Below the pieces are notes generated by a model, which saw only the letters and a list, made by a program, of their open reading frames with translations, searched no databases and had not been told where the DNA came from. Shown here piece after piece: positions 1 through 9,037 of a stretch of 64,000 nt of DNA. The first letter of the stretch is position 1. Each line of letters starts with the position of its first letter. Origin of the DNA: DASPGQ01 sp035457705 (lineage in GTDB: Bacteria > Acidobacteriota > Vicinamibacteria > Marinacidobacterales > SMYC01); NCBI GenBank assembly GCA_035457705.1, contig DATIBD010000074.1, positions 86,970 through 150,969 on the forward strand, read 5' to 3'. The position numbers and the translations under genes were made by a program.

Positions 1-171
1 CTGGAGGGCATTTTCGATCGCGCTCGTGAGAACTTGATGCGTCGCTGGAACGAGACCGAGACGCGAGAGCTCATCGCCCGAGACATCGCCTGGATCGTCG
101 ATCACAACGGTGGCGCGGAACGCGTCGTCGTCGTGGACTACCCCGAAGCGAGCTTCAAGGGAAAGACGCTT
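1..171 (+). pseudogene. N-acyl-D-amino-acid deacylase fragment, truncated at its 3' side
   Basis: The frame starting at base 1 is open and reads like the late part of a D-aminoacylase-type amidohydrolase: an Arg-rich helix, then the pattern GGAERVVVVDYPE followed by FKGKTL. Family members have a similar 'V-Y-P-x-x-x-x-GKTL' stretch ahead of their C-terminal third (family knowledge). Resemblance stops at the Leu codon at 169-171; beyond it the plus frame is only the shadow of a minus-strand TPR gene. The 5' part lies outside the window and the 3' part is missing, so no active enzyme is expected from this copy. The family name rests on a short segment and is moderately secure. Confidence 0.5.
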
Positions 172-646
172 TGCTCTCCTACCGCGCGGAGACCGCGCTC
201 GGCGATCGCTTTGGCTTCGTCGGTCTTGTTACCCCAAACGCACTGGTAAGCCAGCTCCCAGCAAATACGGGCAACGAAATCGCTGCTTCTCTCCGCCTCG
301 AAGATGGGGAGTGCCGTTTTCCAATCGGCGGCTGCGTCCTCCCACAGCCCTTGGGCACGTTTCGCCGTACCTCGGTGGAACAGGAGCTCTGCCCGCGCGG
401 TCGGCTCGATGTCGTCTTCCAGCTCGAGCGCCTTGTCGAAATGCCCGATCGCCCTGTCCGATGCCGCCGCATCGAGTGCTCTTCGACCGGCCTGCTTCAA
501 GTAATGGCTCGTCTTCGTCGGATCGGCGGCGCTGCCCGCCTGGTATAATGATGCGCCACGTCGGCGGCGTGATCCTCCACCCTCGCTCCATAGACTTTCT
601 CGAAGGCCTCCGCCACCCGAAGGTGCATGCGTTGGCGTCGTGGAAG
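138..646 (-). pseudogene. Detached C-terminal TPR remnant of the kinase/ATPase gene
   Basis: Reading on past the amber stop of the upstream kinase gene in the same frame gives LPRRQRMHLRVAEAFEKVYG and then HAADVAHHYT, the usual continuation after the ATPase in this class. Near 540 the frame shifts by one base (a C appears lost before AGGCGGGC), after which a TPR-like region with KQAGRRALDAAASDRAIGHF runs on to about position 171. There the resemblance ends abruptly, next to the end of the deacylase fragment on the other strand. Three lesions (stop, frameshift, truncation) mark this as a dead 3' end rather than a separate gene. Confidence 0.7.
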
Positions 647-3600
647 CTAGACCGCTCCCAGTAACGTCTGCTGAATGAGCTCGTGGACGAACTCACTCAC
701 CGCTCTCGCACCAGCAACCGGTGCGATCAGTCGTGCCGCTTCCGCTTCCTCGATGGCATCGAGCACCTCGTCCGAGTCAGAACCGTCGACGGCTTCCAGC
801 AATGCCATATCGAAACGGCGTCCAAAGACGGCGGCCTTCGTGAGGAGCTTCGGGGTCGAATCGCCGAGTCGCTCCAGGCGGCGACCGATGACGAGGCGCA
901 CGCCTTCCGGCACCTCGAGCTCCGTCACATCGAGGTCGTCCTTCCACCGGCCTTCTTCGTCGAAGAGCCGACCTTCTTCGGACAGGTGGTGAAAAACTTC
1001 CTCGACGAAAAAGGGATTGCCCTCGGTCTCCTGATAGATAGCTTTGACGAGCTGCTCGGGAGCGGCGTCACCACCGAGGGCCACGAGGAGATCGGCTACG
1101 TCCTGTTCCCCCAGACGCTTGATGACCATGCGCCGCGCCTGATGTTGGCGCACGAGCCGCGCCATGGATTTCTCGAAAGGTTTACCGACGTCGAGCTCCA
1201 CGTCCCGGTAGGTGCCGACCATCAACGCGGGAAGATCCCTCAGGTGGGATGCGAGGTGCTCCAGGAGCAGCAGGCTCGACTCGTCGGCCCAGTGGAGATC
1301 GTCGAGGAGCATGACGAGAGGCGTCTCTCGACTGAGTCGTTCCAGGAACTCGAGAACGTTGTTGAACAAGTACCTTCGCTGCTGCTCGGGCGGGAGCTCG
1401 ACGGGCTCCGGGATGTCCGAGAAACGCCTTCTCAGGTCGGGCAACAGCCGCGCGATCTCCGAAGCCGTGTCACCGAGCGCTCGACGCAAGGTCGTGCTGT
1501 CCACGAGTCGACAGAGCTCCTCCAGGATTTCCGCGGCCGTAATAAACGGTGCGCCATCCTCCTCGTAAGCATGACCGGTAAGGCCGAGAAGCCCACGCCC
1601 GCGGCCCGCTGCAAGAACTTCCTCGGCCAGGCGGGTCTTGCCCACGCCGGGCTCTCCGCCGAGTAGCACCAGCCCGCCACGGCCTTCCAATGTGTCGTCG
1701 AGCATCCGATCGAGCTCGGTCCGTTCCGAATCGCGGCCGACGAGCGGTGTGCGCGTCGCGGTGGATGCAGGCTCCGCCACGTCGTCGCGCGCCTTCACCT
1801 TCAATCCGGCCTTTTGGAGCCCTTCCATGAGGGGCTCGAGGAGGCCACTGGCGAAGTGCCAGCTTTCAATTTTCTGACGGGCGTGCGACGCGAAGTCGGG
1901 ATCCAGGGTGAGGAGATCGCGGACGGCCTCCTCGGATTCGGCGCGACGGCCCAGGTGGCCGCAGGCGGCGGCGACGACGAGATAGGGCCAGAATTGACCC
2001 GGCATGTTCACCTGCTTGGCGTGCCCCAGAGCTGTCTCGTAGTCGCGTTGGTGAAAGCTCTCCCAGATAGGGCCGAAGTGATACCAGCCGGCGTGATGCG
2101 GATTGAGCTCCATGGCGCGGCGTGTGATGCCGGCGCCGTACTCGAACTCTCCGGCGTGTACGATGAGCAGGCCCAAGATCCCTATCGTGTTGCTGTCTCG
2201 GGGATTGAGCGACATGGCCCGCTCCGCCGCGGGCCGGAATGCCTTCAAGTCGTGACGAAAGAAGTGACTCTGCGCCAGGACCTGGTAGCCGAGCTGGCTC
2301 GTACGATCGATGTCAACCGCACGCTGAGCGGCGGTGAGGGCTCGGCTCAAAGCCTCGGGGCGGACGTTGAATCCGAAGCTGTGCTCGTCGAGATAGATCT
2401 GCGACAGGCAGGCCCACACATCCCCCTGCTTCGGATCGCGGGCGACAGCCTCCTCGAGACCGGCCCGGAGCCTTTCGTGCTCGGCCGGCGTGATCCGCTG
2501 CCGATAGCCGTAAAGCTTGATCAGCCATTCCCATGGCGCCAACTGGGACTCGGGCTTCGATTGGAGACCGGCCTCGATCGAGCGAACGAGAACCCCGTAG
2601 CTGTCGGCCACGGTGGCCACGACTCGGTCGGTAATTTCGTCCTGAACGGTGAAGATTCCAGCGTCCAAATTCCGGTCGAAGCTCTCCGCCCAGAGGTGCG
2701 TGCCGGTGAGCGTGTCGACGAGCTGGACGCTGATCCGGAGGGTGGGACCGGCTTTGCGCACCGTACCCTCGAGCACGTAACGCGCACCGAGCTCCTTACC
2801 GACGCGCCGCACGTCATCGATCGGTTCCTTGTAGCGGATGGTCGAGTCACGTGAGATGACGAAGAGGTAGGAGAACTTCGACAAACCCGTCGTGATGTCC
2901 TCACTCAACCCTTCGGCAAGAGTTTCCAGATCGGGGTCGCCTGCGCGTGGCTTGAAGGGAAGCGCCGCTACCCAAAATCCCTCGACCCGCTCCGCTTCGC
3001 GAGACGCTGGAGCCGCCGGGCTCGCGGGCGTGGAAGAAGCGTCATCCCGCAAAGACTGGAGCGCGTTGTGAAGATCGCGCGCGGACTGGAAACGATCTTG
3101 CGCGCTCTTCTCGAGACAGCGCGCAATGATTTGGGCCAGGCCCTGTGGAAGCTCGGTCCTCGAGTCCGTCACGTCCCGGGGCGTATCCCTCAGGATCGAA
3201 GAGATGAGCTCGGCCGCGGAAGTCCCTTGAAACGGACGGCAACCGCTCGCCATCTCGTACAAGATGATCCCGAGTGAAAAGATGTCCGTGCGATGGTCGA
3301 CGCGCTTGCCCTGCACCTGTTCGGGAGACATGTAGGGGACGGTTCCCATCACCAGACCTTCTCGAGTCTGAGCTTCGGTGACGAGATCTTCGTCATGAAG
3401 GTCGTCGTTCTCCGAGCCAAAGATCTTTGCGAGTCCGAAGTCGAGGACCTTCAGCCGTCCTTTCTCGGTCACCATGATGTTCGCGGGCTTCAGGTCCCGA
3501 TGCGTGATCCCTTTTTCGTGTGCCGCCGAGACCGCATCGACCAAAGGCAGAGCGATCTCGAAGAAGTGTCCCAAAGAAAGGCCGGCTTCCGGGATCAGAG

Positions 3601-3886
3601 CCTCGAGCGCTTGACCCTCGACGAGCTCCATCGTCAGGAAATGAACCCCTCCGGCTTCTTCGACGGAGTAAAGGGTGACGATATTGGGGTGATTGAGAGC
3701 GGCTACGGCACGTGCCTCGCGAGAAAAGCGTCCAATCCGGTTAGGGTCCGAGGCCATCTCGGCGGGAAGGACTTTCAGGGCCACGTCGCGACCGAGCTTC
3801 GTGTCGCGAGCCCGGTAGACTTCGCCCATCCCACCGACGCCGAGAGAGCCGGTGATGCGGTAGTGAGCGAGGAGGGTGCCGATCAT
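647..3886 (-). CDS. Ser/Thr protein kinase with TolB-like, TPR and AAA-type ATPase regions (3' end lost)
   Basis: The product has 1079 residues. Residues about 8-270 are a Hanks-type kinase: G-V-G-G-M-G-E-V-Y loop, Lys38 in VALK, HRDLKPAN at 129-136, DFG at 149-151 and YMSPEQ. A region resembling the TolB-like part of adenylate-cyclase relatives follows (ALPF, then EGLSEDITTGLS), then TPR-like helices, then an ATPase module in roughly the last 340 residues with Walker A GEPGVGKT and a Walker B-like LLDDLHWAD. No cyclase domain is seen. The gene ends at an amber codon where the family continues; TCG to TAG would explain it. The kinase domain looks complete, so a signalling role through phosphorylation remains possible, but the C-terminal TPRs are lost. 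The start overlaps the stop of an upstream kinase-tail relic as ATGA, suggesting a former tandem operon. Confidence 0.85.
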   Translation of the reverse strand: MIGTLLAHYRITGSLGVGGMGEVYRARDTKLGRDVALKVLPAEMASDPNRIGRFSREARAVAALNHPNIVTLYSVEEAGGVHFLTMELVEGQALEALIPEAGLSLGHFFEIALPLVDAVSAAHEKGITHRDLKPANIMVTEKGRLKVLDFGLAKIFGSENDDLHDEDLVTEAQTREGLVMGTVPYMSPEQVQGKRVDHRTDIFSLGIILYEMASGCRPFQGTSAAELISSILRDTPRDVTDSRTELPQGLAQIIARCLEKSAQDRFQSARDLHNALQSLRDDASSTPASPAAPASREAERVEGFWVAALPFKPRAGDPDLETLAEGLSEDITTGLSKFSYLFVISRDSTIRYKEPIDDVRRVGKELGARYVLEGTVRKAGPTLRISVQLVDTLTGTHLWAESFDRNLDAGIFTVQDEITDRVVATVADSYGVLVRSIEAGLQSKPESQLAPWEWLIKLYGYRQRITPAEHERLRAGLEEAVARDPKQGDVWACLSQIYLDEHSFGFNVRPEALSRALTAAQRAVDIDRTSQLGYQVLAQSHFFRHDLKAFRPAAERAMSLNPRDSNTIGILGLLIVHAGEFEYGAGITRRAMELNPHHAGWYHFGPIWESFHQRDYETALGHAKQVNMPGQFWPYLVVAAACGHLGRRAESEEAVRDLLTLDPDFASHARQKIESWHFASGLLEPLMEGLQKAGLKVKARDDVAEPASTATRTPLVGRDSERTELDRMLDDTLEGRGGLVLLGGEPGVGKTRLAEEVLAAGRGRGLLGLTGHAYEEDGAPFITAAEILEELCRLVDSTTLRRALGDTASEIARLLPDLRRRFSDIPEPVELPPEQQRRYLFNNVLEFLERLSRETPLVMLLDDLHWADESSLLLLEHLASHLRDLPALMVGTYRDVELDVGKPFEKSMARLVRQHQARRMVIKRLGEQDVADLLVALGGDAAPEQLVKAIYQETEGNPFFVEEVFHHLSEEGRLFDEEGRWKDDLDVTELEVPEGVRLVIGRRLERLGDSTPKLLTKAAVFGRRFDMALLEAVDGSDSDEVLDAIEEAEAARLIAPVAGARAVSEFVHELIQQTLLGAV

Positions 3887-4290
3887 CGGCCGGCCAGCTT
3901 CTGTCCCCGGGTGAGCGAGGCAAAATCGTAGAGGCCGCGGGCGACCGCCCGGGCGCGCCTGTCGGCCACATCCCTCTCCATCCGCTCCACGATTGCTCGA
4001 AACTCCGAGCGCGCGCGCAAGCGAGCGAAGGAGGGATGGCGCTCGAGCGACTCTTCGTACTGATCTCGAATGGCGTGGATGGCCGCCATGTCGGACGGCA
4101 CAGCAGGAAGCTCGTTTCCATCCGCGAGCTCACGCCGGGCCCTCCCGAGAGCGCGGTCGAGGAATCGGTCGGCCGCATCCGTCTCTCCGCGCTCAGCGAG
4201 CAGGTAGGTGTAGACCGTGCGGTGAGACTGATGCGAAAGCCGCCTTCCCGGCAGGAGTCGGGGGCGTCGCGGGGCAAAGAGACGGCTCCA
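3883..4290 (-). pseudogene. Tail of a second kinase/TPR-type protein
   Basis: An open frame reads SHQSHRTVYTYLLAERGETD, then ADRFLDRALGRAR and a terminal helical segment ending TRGQKLAGR. This is TPR-like and typical of the end of the kinase/TPR proteins found beside the intact kinase domain. Upstream the frame is closed by TGA codons near 4291-4297, while another frame (MLAFQRGDDDGAV) looks coding, so at least one frameshift is present. There is no plausible start and no kinase domain upstream. It overlaps the downstream kinase start by four bases (ATGA). The best reading is the 3' remnant of a tandem paralogue. Confidence 0.55.
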
Positions 4291-4467
4291 TCATCGTCAC
4301 CGCGTTGAAAAGCGAGCATGGACAGAAGAAATTGGACCGCGGTCAGCCTTGTGCCAGCCGTGTCGGGGCGCGATTGTAGCTTTTTGGCTCTGGTGCGGGC
4401 AAACTTGCGGCTTATCGTCGGGAAAGGTTGCCCGGAGCTCGCATGACGTGGCTGGCCTAGCCTTCCC

Positions 4468-4685
4468 TCATAGCATTCGCGCCGCGTCGCCCGAGGCACG
4501 AAAGGCGACGGCACGCAGCCTGTCTGCCTCGCGCTTCGTGAACCGGGCCCAACCTCCGTCGTCGATGAGATCGGCGCTGGAGAAGTCGGCCTCGAGGATT
4601 CCCCCTGCGCGTCTGCCTTCGCTGCAGGAAGCGATGCGCGAGCTCGTGAGCGATGACCCGTCCGAGCGCGCGCGCCTGTCCGCTA
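4468..4685 (-). pseudogene. C-terminal half of a putative zinc metalloprotease (HExxH)
   Basis: On the minus strand the frame reads ARALGRVIAHELAHRFLQRR, containing HExxH (HELAH). After one frame change it continues GILEADFSSADLIDDGGWAR and ends in ASGDAARML at a TGA. This appears to be the part missing from the truncated N-terminal half at 14279-14708, which stops at ARAIG exactly where this one begins with ARALG. No start codon is available and the upstream neighbour ends within a few bases. It is a relic, either of a paralogue or of the same gene split by a rearrangement. The function is inferred only from HExxH. Confidence 0.55.
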
Positions 4686-5168
4686 TCAGGCTTTCAGGGC
4701 AACGACGTGGCTCTTGTTGATGGCGAGATACCGGTACCGCTCGACGGAGTCGACGAACTCGGCCGATAGGACGTTGATGAATCGTCGTGAGTCGTTGAGT
4801 ACCTCGGAGAGCTTTCTGTCGGTGGGAACGAGGATGTCTCCCTTCACGGTGGCTGCTGGCTCTCTCAGTTCCACGGTGATTCGTCGCCGCTCACCTGCCT
4901 TGCAGAGCCAGGCCGGATTCTCCGGCTCGTCCAGGGCTTCGACGTAGCTGAGCGAATCTTTTGGGATTGCCTGAAAACCACGTTCCTCCCCGGCCGAGTC
5001 CTCCGCCTCACGGATCAGAAGAAAGGGCTCCACGTTGTTCAAAATGTCCGAGATCCGTGGGTGGGTGGTGCCGGCATCCTTCGCAAACAAATCCACATAT
5101 CCGATGATGCGTTTTCCCGACGCATTGATACGGAGCTTAACGATTTTCTCTTTGATTGAATTCGTCAT
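4686..5168 (-). CDS. DUF6812-like protein with two internal repeats
   Basis: A 160-residue cytosolic protein without signal peptide or membrane segment. The two halves resemble each other. Near the N-terminus KIVKLRI is followed by RISDILNNVEPFLLI; in the second half RRITVELRE is followed by KLSEVLNDSRRFINVLSAEF and the final beta-type stretch AINKSHVVAL. This looks like a duplicated small beta-rich domain, similar to what I recall of the DUF6812 family, often found near regulators and pilus genes. The biochemical role is unknown. It stands alone: the gene downstream is a relic and the one upstream lies across about 120 bases. Confidence 0.7.
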   Translation of the reverse strand: MTNSIKEKIVKLRINASGKRIIGYVDLFAKDAGTTHPRISDILNNVEPFLLIREAEDSAGEERGFQAIPKDSLSYVEALDEPENPAWLCKAGERRRITVELREPAATVKGDILVPTDRKLSEVLNDSRRFINVLSAEFVDSVERYRYLAINKSHVVALKA

Positions 5169-5292
5169 CGTTGTCTACCCGTACTATGAAATTGGAATCG
5201 TCGCTCAGCGGCAGGACGACTCAGCCGAGGCCCGACCCGGATCGTGGGGTTATGAAGCTAGGATAGTTTACCACGAGGAGGGATTTCCTGCC

Positions 5293-8200
5293 TCATCGCT
5301 CCCCGATGGGCTTGTCGTCGGTCTGAAGCGCATCCTCGTCGACCCAGAAAGGCTGTCCAAAGGGACGCTCCTCGGGCCAGATCTCGTTGAGGGTGTCGGC
5401 TTCGTAGAGGACCCCGCCTTTCATCACGTAGAGCATATCGAGCGTGTTCTCGATGGCATCGAGGGGATTCGAGCTCAGCACGATCAGATCGGCCAGTTTT
5501 CCCGCTTCCAGGCTTCCCAGGTCCTGCTCCGCGCCGAGAAAGTGCGCTCCGTCCGCAGTCGCGATGTGCAGCGCTCCCATGTTTCCGAGCGCCGACGCCG
5601 CCATCCACACCTCCCAGTGAGGCGCGATGCCGTGCTGCTGGCCGTGTGAGCCGATGGCGCCGTGGCCACCCTGCTCGATGATATCGGCCAGGCCCTGGGC
5701 GATGAGTGGAAAGCTGTAGTCCGTCTCTGGCCTCAACATCCGGCGTCTCGTGTGAGGCACGAGCTGCCGCCAGGGGAGCCAGCGGCGCTGCTTTTCGTCC
5801 TTCCACACGTCGTACTTCTGGAAGAAGTACTCCTCGTTCCACGGGCCGGGCCCCCCGACAATGAACGTGGGGGAATAGACCGCGCCCGCGAGACCAAAGA
5901 ATTTGGCGGCGTCGCCATAAATCGGCATGTAGCTCATCGGGTGCTCCCATCCCGTTTGTCCGTCCATAATCATCGAGAGGTTATACGCGAGGTCGCTCCC
6001 TTCGGCGGTAACCATCAATTTCTTCTTGCGGGCGATGTCCGAGACCCACTGCCTCTGGTCGCGGCGGGGCTGGAGGTACTGCTTGATGGCCGTCGCGCCC
6101 CAGGAGGCGAGCCTTTCGATGTTCTGCTCGGTAACCTCGTAGCTTCTGAGCTCGTTCTGGCGCGGGCCGTCTCCGCGATAGAGAGGATCGCCTGTCGAGA
6201 ACGTCCGCGGGCCGACCATGAGCCCCGCTTCGATGAGCTCGGCGGCGGGAAAGACGTTCTGGGACCACATCGAGTTGTCGAGGTTGGTCGTGACACCGTA
6301 CGCGAGGTAGATGGCTTTTTCGAAGTCGCGCGCCGGATGGATGCCCCGGTGCTCTTCGTGATGGTGAGCGTGCATGTCGACGAGGCCGGGGATGATGGTC
6401 TTTCCCGACAGGTCGATGGTTCGGTCGGCTGCCGACGCATCGCATGTGCCCACGCATGCGATGCGGGCGCGATCGACGACGATGGTGGCGCTCTCGTACA
6501 CTTGACCATCGTGCGGGGTGATGACGCGAGCGCCGACGAGCGCGATGGTCCCGCCAGGGAGACGTCGAGGTACGCGCAATTCGATTTCCCTCGTCTCCGA
6601 CTCGCCGCTCGTCAAATCGTAGACGAAGTGCCGGTTGGCGCTCCCGTACTCGAGTTGGTTCGCGCCGAGCCAGCGCGGATAGAGCCCACCCTCGAGACTT
6701 ACCTGCGTCACGGGCACGGAACCCTTCCTTTTGTCGATCTCGATCGGCAGTTTGCCCGAAGCGTCATAGGGAAAGGCGGCGACGTAGACGTTGTCGCCTT
6801 CCTGAAACGCGACGCGTTTCCCGTCGGGCGATGGCACGATTTCGTCGGCAAAATGAAATTTCAAATGCTCTCGCCGATCCGTGCCGTCGGGACGGACGGA
6901 GACGAGCAGTGTGAAAGGGATCTCGTTCCCTTCCTGTTTCTCCGAGCCGGGCTCCGGATAGAACAGCCGTCCGTCGGGACCGAACGACGCCCTCACGATC
7001 TGGGCCCGTGAGCCGGTTGGCTCGACGCGAACGAGAGATGTCGAGTCTCCGCCAGAGGCGGGAATTGCGACGAGATCGTAATAGGCGTTCATCACCCACG
7101 AGGAGTGGCGCGCGGTGGCACCCGAGCCTCGGGCCACGACGAGGGTCGACCCATCCGGGCTCCAGACAGGATGCACGTACTCTCCCGCGGCCCGGGTGAG
7201 CCGTTGCGGCGTACCCCCCGAGGCTCCGACGCGGTACAGGTGGCCTCCCTCTTCGACGTCCCACGTCGTGAACGCGATCGAGCTTCCATCGGGAGACCAC
7301 GCCGGAGCGTACTCGAAGGGCTCGAAGCTCGCGGGGGTCAATCTTTGCGGAGTGCCATCGCCCGCGACCGTCCAGATCTTCCCGACGGCTTGAAACGCGA
7401 TGGTGGCGCCATGCTTCGTGGCCCAACGGAGGAAGCGAGCGGGGAAGGGATCATCGCTCACGCGAAAGCTCGCGCGCGTCATCTCCGAAATCGTTCGTTC
7501 GACCCGCGCGGTAAACGGAATCGTCTCGACGGTGCCGCTTTCGACGTTCAGCTTGCGGAGCTTCCCGCCCTGGGAGATCACGATGAGGCTTCCGTCCGAG
7601 GACCAGCTATAGCCTGGCAGGACCCGAAGGGTCTTCATCCCTTCGGCCATGTCCACTTCGATCGGATCCATGAGCAGACGTTCGGCGCCGCTCATGAGAT
7701 CGCGTCGCCACAGGGCGGTGCGTGGACCAAAACGATGCCCTTTGTACGAGATCGTCCCATCGGGAATGCGTCTCGCGAAGCTCAGGTATCGTCCATTGGG
7801 CGAGACCTCCGCGGCGTAACCGCCGCCGCTCGAAGATCGAACTTGCTGCTCCGCTTGGCCCTCGGTCACGGGGGTGATCGTGCCCGTGGCTCGCTCGAGC
7901 CGCCGAATCTGCGTATACCCTTTGAGTGGATCGCGATAACCCGACGGAAGCGGTGGCGCATCGGCCGCGTGGAAATACACGAAGGCACCGTCCGACGAAA
8001 CGGACGGCCAGGCAGCTCCTGGCACGTCCTGCCCCACGAGCTCGACGCCGGTGCCACCCTCCCGGTGGTACATCCAGAGACCGTTTTTGGTCGGCCGACG
8101 CCGGTCGCCGAGCTCCTGCCGTCGAACGATGACGTAATCCCCATCGGGCGTCCACACCGGCTCGAAGACACGGACGTTGTCGTCCGTGAACACAGCGCGC

Positions 8201-8559
8201 GGGTTGCTTCCGTCGGCGTCCATGATCCAGAGGTTGTTCTGTCCCTCGCGGTCGGAGACGAAGGCGATCCGCGCTCCGTCGGGCGAGATGGCCGGATGGT
8301 AGTTGGTCGCGACGCCGCTGTCCTGAGTCAGGCAGGTCGCCTCGCCGCCGCCGATTGGAAGTCGGTACACGTGAGCCAGCAGGTCGAAGACGATCCACGT
8401 GCCATCGGGGGAGACGTCGACGGACATGAATGTGCCTTCGGAGGTCGAAAAAACGATGTCGCGGGTCTCGCCGCGGGCGAGAGTGACGTCCCATTGTTTG
8501 TCGATCTCGGTGGTCTCTTGAAAGGACAGCGCGAGCGCAAGAAGCGAAGCGAGCTTCAT
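5293..8559 (-). CDS. Exported TolB-type beta-propeller fused to an amidohydrolase
   Basis: The chosen start gives a 1088-residue protein beginning MKLASLLALALSF, a signal peptide, with GGGAGAGG-type ribosome-binding sequence just upstream; an in-frame start ten codons earlier is less likely. The first ~650 residues contain repeated WSPDG / SPDG.IAF motifs of a PD40/TolB propeller. The rest is a metal-dependent amidohydrolase: LSGKTIIPGLVDMHAHHHEE carries the HxH metal motif, and later GAIGSHGQQHG and a DLIVLSSNP tail are typical. Fusions of this kind are frequent in Acidobacteriota and Gemmatimonadota (recollection); substrates are unproven, with peptidase- or dipeptidase-like roles suggested. 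It is followed by an intergenic gap and appears monocistronic. Confidence 0.88.
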   Translation of the reverse strand: MKLASLLALALSFQETTEIDKQWDVTLARGETRDIVFSTSEGTFMSVDVSPDGTWIVFDLLAHVYRLPIGGGEATCLTQDSGVATNYHPAISPDGARIAFVSDREGQNNLWIMDADGSNPRAVFTDDNVRVFEPVWTPDGDYVIVRRQELGDRRRPTKNGLWMYHREGGTGVELVGQDVPGAAWPSVSSDGAFVYFHAADAPPLPSGYRDPLKGYTQIRRLERATGTITPVTEGQAEQQVRSSSGGGYAAEVSPNGRYLSFARRIPDGTISYKGHRFGPRTALWRRDLMSGAERLLMDPIEVDMAEGMKTLRVLPGYSWSSDGSLIVISQGGKLRKLNVESGTVETIPFTARVERTISEMTRASFRVSDDPFPARFLRWATKHGATIAFQAVGKIWTVAGDGTPQRLTPASFEPFEYAPAWSPDGSSIAFTTWDVEEGGHLYRVGASGGTPQRLTRAAGEYVHPVWSPDGSTLVVARGSGATARHSSWVMNAYYDLVAIPASGGDSTSLVRVEPTGSRAQIVRASFGPDGRLFYPEPGSEKQEGNEIPFTLLVSVRPDGTDRREHLKFHFADEIVPSPDGKRVAFQEGDNVYVAAFPYDASGKLPIEIDKRKGSVPVTQVSLEGGLYPRWLGANQLEYGSANRHFVYDLTSGESETREIELRVPRRLPGGTIALVGARVITPHDGQVYESATIVVDRARIACVGTCDASAADRTIDLSGKTIIPGLVDMHAHHHEEHRGIHPARDFEKAIYLAYGVTTNLDNSMWSQNVFPAAELIEAGLMVGPRTFSTGDPLYRGDGPRQNELRSYEVTEQNIERLASWGATAIKQYLQPRRDQRQWVSDIARKKKLMVTAEGSDLAYNLSMIMDGQTGWEHPMSYMPIYGDAAKFFGLAGAVYSPTFIVGGPGPWNEEYFFQKYDVWKDEKQRRWLPWRQLVPHTRRRMLRPETDYSFPLIAQGLADIIEQGGHGAIGSHGQQHGIAPHWEVWMAASALGNMGALHIATADGAHFLGAEQDLGSLEAGKLADLIVLSSNPLDAIENTLDMLYVMKGGVLYEADTLNEIWPEERPFGQPFWVDEDALQTDDKPIGER

Positions 8560-8644
8560 TTTTTCCTCTCCCAGCAAGGGTCTAATCATAACCTCCCGGT
8601 CGGGTTAGAATGGCCTTGGAACGGATGGGGAGAAGAGGTTCGCC

Positions 8645-8914
8645 ATGAAAACCGTAACCAACAAGACTCACTCCGCGATCAAGGTTCCGCTGCCGAGGGG
8701 CAAAGCGCTGCACCTCGGTCCGCGAAAGACGGGACAAATCCGAGATACCGATGCGTCTCACCCGGCCGTCAAGAAGCTCGTCGAAGCTGGAACCATCGAG
8801 ATCTTCGAGGGCAGCCACCAGGCGACTGGCGCGGCGGGACAAACGACGGCTCCGCACGAGTCGACCCACGGGTTCGGTGGGCCGAGCGTAAGACAGAACA
8901 AGGGCGATCGCTGA
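8645..8914 (+). CDS. Small hypothetical protein
   Basis: An 89-residue product preceded by GGGGAGAAGAGG, a good ribosome-binding site. It starts MKTVTNKTHSAIKVPLPRGK and has a compact first half (HLGPRKTGQI, then HPAVKKLVEAGTIEIFEG), with a Gly/Thr/His-rich, probably disordered tail. The first half resembles small proteins seen in phage-like or head-associated settings (LxLGPGKTGQI...LIEAGxI), but no phage genes surround it, so no role is assigned. It diverges from the amidohydrolase gene; the 85 bases between them should hold both promoters. Confidence 0.65.
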   Translation: MKTVTNKTHSAIKVPLPRGKALHLGPRKTGQIRDTDASHPAVKKLVEAGTIEIFEGSHQATGAAGQTTAPHESTHGFGGPSVRQNKGDR

Positions 8915-9001
8915 CCCACTCGGACAAACCCATCACTCCGTCTCGGCTGGCCGCGCCGCCCTCCGCCACCTCGATCAAGGTGATGGTGCAGACCTCAAGA
9001 G

Positions 9002-9037
9002 TTGTTCGTCAACACAGTTACACGTATACTGTGTTAA
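9002..9037 (+). promoter_or_regulatory. vapBC promoter with overlapping operator palindrome
   Basis: TTGTTC at 9002-9007 and TATACT at 9025-9030 are separated by 17 bases. A perfect inverted repeat, AACACAGT (9011-9018) and ACTGTGTT (9028-9035), overlaps the spacer and the -10 element. Transcription starting seven bases after the -10 would begin at about 9037, one base before the vapB ATG at 9038. No Shine-Dalgarno sequence precedes that ATG. The arrangement predicts a leaderless message autorepressed by VapBC binding to the palindrome. Confidence 0.6.
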
